A stretch of DNA of 64,000 nt from Pneumocystis sp. 'macacae' (Eukaryota > Ascomycota > Pneumocystomycetes > Pneumocystales > Pneumocystaceae), in contig CM030729.1 in the NCBI GenBank assembly GCA_018127085.1, positions 62,001 through 126,000 of the forward strand, in the 5' to 3' direction. Shown piece after piece: positions 57,485-64,000 of this stretch. The notes under the pieces are model-generated. The model was not told the origin of the DNA and made no database searches. It was given only the letters and a program-made list of their open reading frames with translations. A program made the translations under genes and the position numbers. Every line of letters starts with the position of its first letter. Positions within the stretch are counted from its first letter, which is position 1.

Positions 57485-59262
57485 TTATTTGAAAAAACAC
57501 CTTAAAAGATCAATATCACCAATAGCAGTAAGAATGTCTATTTCTGGCACTGTTAACTCGATTTTTTTATTCATTATATCGTTTGTTTTCGAAGAAACTA
57601 TTGTATTAGTAATATTAACAGTCATAGATGCTTCGAGAGTCCCAATAACGTCAGAAAATTCTACCGAACTTAAAGGATGTAGAAGCTTATCTCGACGGCA
57701 TAGATATGTATAAGTATCAAATAACTATTACAAATATTAAAAGAATAGGCTTAAAATAATTGAAGATACTTTTCCAACTGATATATAATTGGGATTTTCT
57801 TTTTTACAAACAGATAATGCACATAGAATAGCTTTTTGCTGAAGAGTAAAATTTTTAAGCCGTGTAATTATAAAATCACCATATATTGAACTCGAAACTC
57901 GAAGTATATGTTCTGCAGTTATCTTTGGCAAATCTTCCAAATTTTTTTCATTAAAAGCCGGATATCGATTTGTATTAGGTGATAATTTATTTGGAGAAAT
58001 TTCAGATAATGGTTTTTTATTGTCAATATATAGTTCCTCTTCTAAAAGCTCAATTGCCTTTTTAATTAAATCGAATGCTTTTCGAATGTCGCCGCTAGAA
58101 GATGCAACTTTTCTTGAACATAATTCTATTGCTGTTGGATGAACAAAGGGTATAAAATCCTTAGATGCATTTTCTGAAAGAGAATATAAGCGACTTTTAA
58201 TTATATCTGAAATTTCTTGTGGAGTATAAGGCTTAAATATGAAAACTTTGGGTAGAGCTAATTTTAGTTAGCCAAGATTATGTTTATATTCAATTACCAT
58301 TTTTTGCCTTAAGTCTTGGGAGGAAACGATCTGTTAAATCTAGTGTATTTGCGATTCCAATAACAATTAATCGTGAGTCTTTTATAATGGGCCATTCGAA
58401 CAATTGGTACAAAATTTCTTGATCTTTTGCAATTAAAGAGTCGATTTCATCTAATAATAAGAGGCTATACAATTAATAGGGTTTTTTCTACTTGAAAAAC
58501 TTACTACATATTATCTTGGAAAAATAGTTTTTTTAATTGCTCAAACGCTTTTTTTTCTGAAATTTTTATTTTTTTAAACAATTTCTCATACACTTCAGAA
58601 TAAATATTTTTCGGATCCTGAATCATGCAGTTAATGCTTGCAAATTGAATGTTTTTTTTAGAAAATTGCTGTTTTATAATATCGGCAATAATTACTGTTT
58701 TACCCGTACCAGGAGGCCCACAAACGTAAAGACTCCCTCCTTGTTTTTGTTTTACATGAGATTCAATAAATTCTTCAATAAATTCTCTTTCCGAAGATCG
58801 TCCTGTAAGTTGATTTGGTACTGTTCCTCGACAAAAAAGTGCTTTTCCTTTGGAATAAGGCGTTTGTGCTACAGGAGTATGCGTTCTTTTTGATACTGGT
58901 GTTCTATAAATTGTTTTTAAATGGTTTGGTGTCAAAGGACATCTAATTTTCTGCATATAAACAAGACCTTGATCTATTAATAATGTTTTTTACTGTATTG
59001 ATTATGAAAAATACCTGTTTGAGAATCTATTTTTTTATAACGTGTAGGTGTTTTCGGAGAAAGCATTGTCAATTCATCTTCTGATTCTAGATCATCTTGA
59101 TTAAACGCGTATTCTTGCCTATTTTTTACACGTTTTGCTGGTATATTCATGAATACTTGATTATTAGTTATTTTATTGTAAATTTGTTAAAAAAAACATA
59201 CTATTTTCTGAATTCTCCATTCTTACACGCTTTCTTATGTCCAGACCCATCCAATCACACAT
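57485..59262 (-). CDS. CDC6: Replication licensing ATPase Cdc6/Cdc18
   Basis: Cdc6 loads MCM helicase at origins. ATG 59262 (MCDWMGLDIRKRVRMENSEN); two introns (near 59154-59198 and 58968-59014) keep one frame into QKIRCPLTPNHLKTIYRTPV. The N-tail has several S/T-P sites followed by basic residues (SPKTPTRYK, RTPVSKR, AQTPYSK), typical CDK targets. AAA+ motifs: Walker A GPPGTGKT, Walker B LLLLDEID, sensor 1 VIGIANTLDLTDRFLPRL, sensor 2 region SSSGDIRKAFDLIKKAIE. The C-terminal winged helix includes SVCKKENPNYISVGKV and YTYLCRRDKLLHPLSSVEFS, ending LLRCFFK before TAA 57485. The split between Walker A and B exons is at DNM/YSLLLLDEID. Paralogue Orc1 would carry a BAH domain, absent here. Confidence 0.92.
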
Positions 59263-59619
59263 TTTAATGTAATTAAATAATTAAATATTTTATCAAATGT
59301 TAGGAAAAGCTACCCCGCCATCGTGTATGTACACGCTTATTCGCGTCGTGCACGTGCTTGAAACGTGATTTTATATATCTGCGAAATGCATTTACTGTTT
59401 TCTTTGTTAATAATAGAAAAAGGAATCAGTATTTTATTTAAATTGAGTTTATTTTATCTTCTATAAAATAAAATAAACCCTTTGTGTATTTTCTTGATAT
59501 AGATAATTATTTACTGTGTTTTAATGTCTTAAAAAGAATTAAAATCTTCCCTGAAAAATTCTAAATCTTTAAAGAAGAAACAATCATTTTTACTGAATAA
59601 TATAGAATCTTGTATTTTT
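59263..59619. promoter_or_regulatory. CDC6 upstream region with TCGCGT and CACGTG
   Basis: TCGCGT at 59341-59346 (ACGCGA on the gene strand) and CACGTG at 59351-59356 lie 80-95 nt upstream of the CDC6 start, in a small patch richer in G/C than its surroundings. CGCG-cored MCB sites drive cdc18 in fission yeast. The remaining 260 nt are AT-rich and form the 3' side of the next gene. Confidence 0.5.
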
Positions 59620-60075
59620 TTATAATGTTGATTGAGGATTTGATGTGATTTCGAAAACCATTTTTTCAAGTTCAGAGAGGTATGCTGAAGTCGTGTAAAT
59701 ATAGGATATTTAATTTCATGGGGCCTAATTATATGTACCTTGCTTTTGTGCTCGTTTTTCTTTTACATATAATTTCCACCATAAAAAATGGAGTCCAAAA
59801 TATGTAATTGATGCTATAAGAAAAACTCGTCCAAAAGGCCGTCCATACATTTTCCAGGAAACTACCTAAGGTTCATATTAGATCTTTAAATACTTAAATC
59901 TCTAAATAACCTAACATACATGTGATAATCTCTTTATCGTTAGATGTGGTTTATTTTTCAGGAACATATTATTATTTTGTGTAGACATGAAGAAACGCTG
60001 ATAAACTCGTGTTTGCTTCTTAGATATGTTGAAACCATCAAATTTATAACTTAAATACATTCGAAAACGTTGCAT
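59620..60075 (-). CDS. Small mitochondrial single-pass membrane protein, unknown family
   Basis: Three exons: ATG 60075, introns 59866-59919 and 59685-59738 (54 nt each), giving exactly 115 codons plus TAA. The N-terminus MQRFRMYLSYKFDGFNISKK plus QTRVYQRFF is basic and lacks acidic residues apart from one Asp, as in mitochondrial presequences. After KMYGRPFGRVF comes one membrane span (LIASITYFGLHFLWWKLYV), then a charged helix KEKRAQKQAYLSELEKMVFE. No gene name comes to mind; the layout resembles inner-membrane respiratory-complex assembly factors. None of its pieces exceeds 60 codons, so a simple ORF scan misses it. It shares a 60-nt divergent promoter with RAMP4. Confidence 0.65.
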
Positions 60076-60135
60076 TTTCTTTTTTGTTGAGAATCGAACG
60101 ACAATTTCAAAAACTCGAAGACGAAGTTAATAAAA

Positions 60136-60431
60136 ATGGTAAGATTAATACATTTAAATGAGTTTATATAACTGTTTTTAGACACAGACACCGAGACAAC
60201 GCCATGCAAATGAGATATATGCAATGAGAGAGGCTGCTAAGCGCGGGAAATCAAAAACAGAGAAGCCAGTGTTTGAAAAAAGAAAGCTAGGAATATCGAT
60301 TTATTGGGCATGTGCGTGGCTAATATGGTATTTCTGTATGTATATACTAATTTTTCTTGACAGATTTATTGATTTTTCTTGCGGTTGGAGGCGCAATGTT
60401 AGAAACGTTATATATGTTGTTTTTTAGGTAG
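60136..60431 (+). CDS. YSY6: Stress-associated ER protein RAMP4/SERP1 (Ysy6)
   Basis: A tail-anchored ER protein associated with the Sec61 translocon. The product is 66 aa, the family length: M-TQTPRQRHANEIYAMREAA, KRGKSKTEKPVFEKRKLGIS, then the tail anchor IYWAYLLIFLAVGGAMLETL and MLFFR. The basic QTPRQRxAN opening is the family hallmark. Introns are 60139-60181 (43 nt) and 60312-60363 (52 nt, branch TACTAAT). Exon 1 codes for the initiating ATG only, directly followed by GTAAGA. The ORF that ignores splicing (ending RRNVRNVIYVVF) loses the membrane anchor, so the spliced form is preferred. Confidence 0.85.
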
Positions 60432-61981
60432 AAGTTTCGGAAAGATGGTTAAAATGTTATGTGTGTTTTCATTTGTAGTGTTAATTCAAAATTCATGTAT
60501 ATATACGTTTGTTTTTGTTTCTTTTTTTGTATTTATTTTGTCTTTACTATATATGGTGAGTAGTGCTTGAAAGTTATATTTAAAATTGCTAGTATTGATG
60601 TTATTTACAAGAAAAAACAAAAAGTATGACTTGTACTATGTTTTGTTGTTTTATGTTCTGAGCATGTAAATATTTTTAAACCATTGAATGTGCAAAAATA
60701 TTTTAATGAAAGTTAAATAGTATTGTTAAAAATCATGATTTATAAATTTTTTATAATTCTACATTTGTTTATAATTTTTAAGAATGTTTTAAAATGATAA
60801 ATTTTTTTACTTTTAATGTTATTCATATAATAATTGAATTTCATTATTTAAATATTTTATACTTGATGAAAAATACTTTTTTTGTTTATATCGAGATATT
60901 TGAATTTTTAATAAAAAATAATTTGTAGCTGTTATTTTACATTGATTATTAAAATAATTTATAAATTTTAACATGATAAAATAATTCTAAATATTTTTAA
61001 TATCGTATTAATATATATTTAAAGATTTTTCAAGTTTATTAAAAATAAATTATTAAATATAATGTTTAAAATATTCATTTTATGATATATATGATTATTT
61101 AAAAAATTTTTCAATTTTATAAATCAGACTCAATATTTTTACTTTTTTTTACAAATTAAATAATTTATTTTGATTTCTAAAATTTATAGTATTTTTTATT
61201 TTAACTTTAAAAATTATCTATATTCATATTAATACTATTTTTCAAACAAGTTACAAAAAGTAAAAAATTATTTAGTAGCTACTTTTTGCTTTAAAAATTT
61301 AAAACACTATATATATGATTAATGAATACTAACAATCAAAATATCAATATTGATATATATTAGGATACTTTTTAAAAAAAAAAAAACATTTATAAATAAA
61401 ATATAAATATTTTAATATGCTATGTTTGATACTTATTTATATTTTAAAATGATTTATAATATAATCTTTTAAACTGTTTCTTTTTTTCATTTTTTGATTT
61501 CTTTAGTTTTGATAAATATTTAGTAGATAAAAGCATCATTTTCAGAGTGTTTTAATATTCAATCATATTTTGTCATATTTTAATATATATACTAACATAT
61601 TTTAATTTTTTTTTGAAATTGTCTTGTTTTTTTTTTAAAAATTAATTACTACATTAATGTGTTATCTTACAAATAAATGTTTTTTATTGATATTAGATAT
61701 TTTTATAAAAGTTTATATAATTTCATTTAAAAACATGAAATATGTAAATTATAAAAACTCATAATTTCGTATAGTTTTTTATATTCCTTTATGATTATTT
61801 GATTTATAAAATATAGTGTTGAAGACAATACTTTTAAGACATTATCAATATATCTTATGAGTAAATGATGAAAATAAATAATAAAATATATATGTATTTT
61901 ATTATATCTATTCTTTTGGATTATTTCCTAAAAATCCTCATATTATTTCATCATAGAAGCACTAGTATATCTTTATGAACT
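60432..61981. other. Convergent AT-rich gene-poor stretch, 1.5 kb
   Basis: Between the 3' ends of RAMP4 and THOC5. Mostly A/T with poly(A) and poly(T) runs and no open frame. There are no tRNA-like or tandem-repeat signals I can see. Unusually long for a convergent spacer here. Confidence 0.45.
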
Positions 61982-62702
61982 TTAATACTTCTGTAAAAAC
62001 TCTCGTAACGGTTCAGCACTCTTAAAAATAAATAAGATATTTAGTGTAAAAAAGGTACATACACGTATAAAATTCTTTAACTGAGAATCTAATGCTTCAA
62101 GCTCTTCTTTATGAGTTTTGTTTTGAGCGATTAATTCGGCTTTTTGTTTAAGAAGATCACGTCTAACCTTTTCAAGACGTTCTCTCTCTTGCTTTTCATA
62201 GGAAATTCGAGCAAGCATAAGTGCATGCGGATCTGTTGTAGCATTAAAATTTGGATGAAGTGCAAGAAATTCTTTTTCTGGAATTAAAGAAAGTGAGTCA
62301 CAGGTTGTACTAAAAAAACTCTAAGTAAATAAGCAATACTTCTTAAATGGACATTTACGGAAAAGCTTCACATGCTTTAATTGCAGCCAGAAGATGTTGT
62401 TGTTCATAATAAAGATTTTGAAGTTCAAAGTACTGTTGGTCAATAATTTGCCGTTGACGTAAAGTCTCTTGCTTTGCTGAACGGGTTTCAAGATATGCTG
62501 CTCTATTTGCTGCACGAAGTCGTCTCATTAATACCATCAAGTGTTTCTTTGCTCCAGGATCGACAGAAGATGAGTTTAAGAGTCGATAACATTGTTGTCG
62601 AGCTTCTTGCACAATAGCTAAACATGCTTCAAAACATCTTCCAGACAGGTTGTCTTCTAAAAAGCATTTGTTCATTTGTAGCAATGATCCAGTTTTTTCC
62701 AT
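61982..62702 (-). CDS. THOC5: THO complex subunit THOC5 family protein
   Basis: THO couples transcription to mRNA export. ATG 62702: MEKTGSLLQMNKCFLEDNLS, then LMRRLRAANRAAYLETRSAK, QETLRQRQIIDQQYFELQNL and YYEQQHLLAAIKACEAF, followed after an intron (near 62309-62357) by SLSLIPEKEFLALHPNF. A coiled coil follows (MLARISYEKQERERLEKVRR, DLLKQKAELIAQNKTHKEEL), and the last short exon after an intron near 62020-62065 reads SAEPLREFLQKY, TAA 61982. The LQNLxYE...IxxC.xF motif then xLIPExEF is the THOC5/FMIP signature. Only the N-terminal region of animal THOC5 is represented; the protein is short, as in other fungi with a reduced form. Confidence 0.82.
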
Positions 62703-64000
62703 TGCTGAGATGTTTTAAGAAGTTAAAGTACGAATAAAAATAAAAACCAAAATTTTTAAAGAATTAAGCAGAAAAAAAGTATGAAATATAATTTAATACC
62801 TTATTTCAGCAATCTTTCTTTAAATCACTCTTTAACGTAAAAATTTAAGTATTAAATTTTTGAGTTCATTTATTGTGATAATGTCAATCGATTTTTCGTA
62901 ATAAGGTGATTAGAAAGTTACTAGATAAATTTTATTTAATAAGTAGTTATTTAAACATATTGTTTTTTATAAAATAATTTTGGAATTAGCCTAAAAATTT
63001 TCAAAAATATTGAGAAATAATCATAAATAGTTTTAAATAAATATATATTTAAAAAAGAGATAAAATAATGAAAAAATAAAATATAAAGTCTAAAGTTTAA
63101 AAATTATAGTTATTATTTTGTCTTTATTTTTAAATTTTTAGTTTTATATTTATATTTTAATTTATTGGAATTTAAAAATTAAATATGTATTTAAATATTA
63201 TTTTTTTTAATGACTTAAAATTATATAAGATTATATTTAAGTGTTCTAATGTTTTTTTATATTTTTGAGTTATATTATAAAAGTATTAATGTATATATTT
63301 ATATTAATTACTAGTAGGATTAAAAAACTTAATATAGAAAATATTTAAAAAGAAAATATAAATAGTTATTAAAAATTTTTTATAATATTTTATTTTTGAA
63401 AACTTATAATTTTTGATTTTAAAATAATTAAAGAATTTTAAATTTTTTAATTTATAGATATTTAACATCAATTTTGATTAAATTTCATGTTTTTTTAATA
63501 TAATATTATATGTAAAAAAGTGTTATGAATAATTTGAAATAATTTAATTTATAATTTTTAAAATCATATTTTAAAGTTTATTTTTATATTTCATAAATAT
63601 TAAATAGTTAAACATATTTTCTGGAATATTTATTTACTCAAAAGTTTAAAAGTTGCTAATGATACTTTATTTTTTCAAAATCAAGAATGTTATTTTTAAA
63701 ACACATAACATTTTAAAGATAAATACAACATAAACCGTGATTAACATAAAATATTGATGAATTGAATTAACAAATAATTCAAGCCACATCTAGGGATTAT
63801 AAACAAATATAGTCTATGAACTTCTATATATCAGTTAAGGTAACAGATAATATATAATATTATATTGGGAAAAAATACAAAGATAAAAAATTGATTGTTC
63901 TATTTACAGTTGTTTTTAGAATCAACTATATAGTTTCATTTCTGTGTTTTAAACAATCGGAAGATTAGGTGGCAAACTAATCAATGATTAGATACTCATT
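62703..64000. other. AT-rich stretch to the window end
   Basis: About 1.3 kb upstream of THOC5. The composition is extreme A/T, with TTTTTAAATTTA-like words and no open frame of interest on either strand. Nothing else is seen. Confidence 0.45.

Noticed and set aside
57489..57713. Plus-strand ORF with hydrophobic segment
   Set aside because: It is the reverse of the CDC6 winged-helix exon.
1..64000. CRISPR arrays, insertion sequences, rRNA or snRNA genes
   Set aside because: No regular repeat-spacer pattern, transposase, inverted terminal repeat, or U1/U2/U5/U6 or rRNA signature was seen on reading both strands.

Overview
The window looks like nuclear DNA of a Pneumocystis-type fungus (Taphrinomycotina). 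This is inferred from strong AT richness, genes broken by many introns of about 36-55 nt, ordinary ascomycete housekeeping genes, short intergenic gaps and TTAGGG-like repeats inside two introns. The species cannot be fixed from the sequence alone. About 30 genes are supported; most were named from protein motifs and by checking that proposed introns restore one reading frame.

Layout. 1-1045: 3' part of an unknown nuclear-type protein (-). 1.7-2.9 kb: TRM140-like tRNA m3C methyltransferase (+). 3.0-4.5 kb: YTM1 (-). 5.2-7.4 kb: AVT3-like vacuolar amino-acid transporter (+). 7.6-11.7 kb: M16 metalloprotease of the Sdd3 type (-). 12.1-14.9 kb: ZW10/Dsl1 tether subunit (+). 15-19.3 kb: bL34m (-), proteasome PRE7 (+), ILM1 (-), mL59 (+). 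19.6-26.7 kb: PRP28 (+), LSM6 (+), SAD1/USP39 (-), mitochondrial MetRS (+). 26.7-28.4 kb: POL31/CDC1 (-). 29-30 kb: a small unknown gene and a small glycosylated GPI-type protein (+). 30.5-36.7 kb: ECM29 (+). 37-39.8 kb: SPP2 (-) and RRN10 (-). 41.6-43.1 kb: a superoxide-dismutase-fold mitoribosomal protein (+) and a small Ish1-motif membrane protein (+). 43.8-47.3 kb: CYM1 (-). 47.4-48.6 kb: SEC53 (+). 48.6-49.5 kb: FMP32/MCUR1 family (-). 49.7-52.8 kb: MDM20/NAA25 (+). 52.8-54.1 kb: RAD60/ESC2 (-). 55.4-57.0 kb: UBX5 (+). 57.5-59.3 kb: CDC6/cdc18 (-). 59.6-60.1 kb: small mitochondrial membrane protein (-). 60.1-60.4 kb: RAMP4/YSY6 (+). 62.0-62.7 kb: THOC5 (-). The stretches between, and the right end, are very AT-rich and show no genes.

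The outstanding feature is a GC-rich island at about 20.1-25.2 kb. Hand counts give 42/60 G+C at 21361-21420 against 18/60 in ECM29 at 33181-33240. It covers exons, introns and spacers alike. Its edges lie inside PRP28 on the left and inside the mitochondrial MetRS gene on the right, and both genes read through the edges in frame. It is therefore a change in DNA composition, not a transferred gene block. Inside it, introns have C-rich rather than T-rich pyrimidine tracts. Two unusually long introns carry degenerate CCCTAA/TTAGGG repeats on the sense strand, which also supplies CTAAC branch-site cores. Strong G-run clusters lie near the SAD1/MetRS divergent promoter. Three genes in the island act in the spliceosome (PRP28, LSM6, SAD1), and SPP2 lies about 12 kb away.

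Shared themes: mitochondrial translation and import (bL34m, mL59, the SOD-fold protein, MetRS, CYM1), proteasome (PRE7, ECM29), splicing and mRNA export (PRP28, LSM6, SAD1, SPP2, THOC5), and DNA replication and repair (POL31, CDC6, RAD60). CDC6 and POL31 both have CGCG-cored, MBF/E2F-like sites just upstream.
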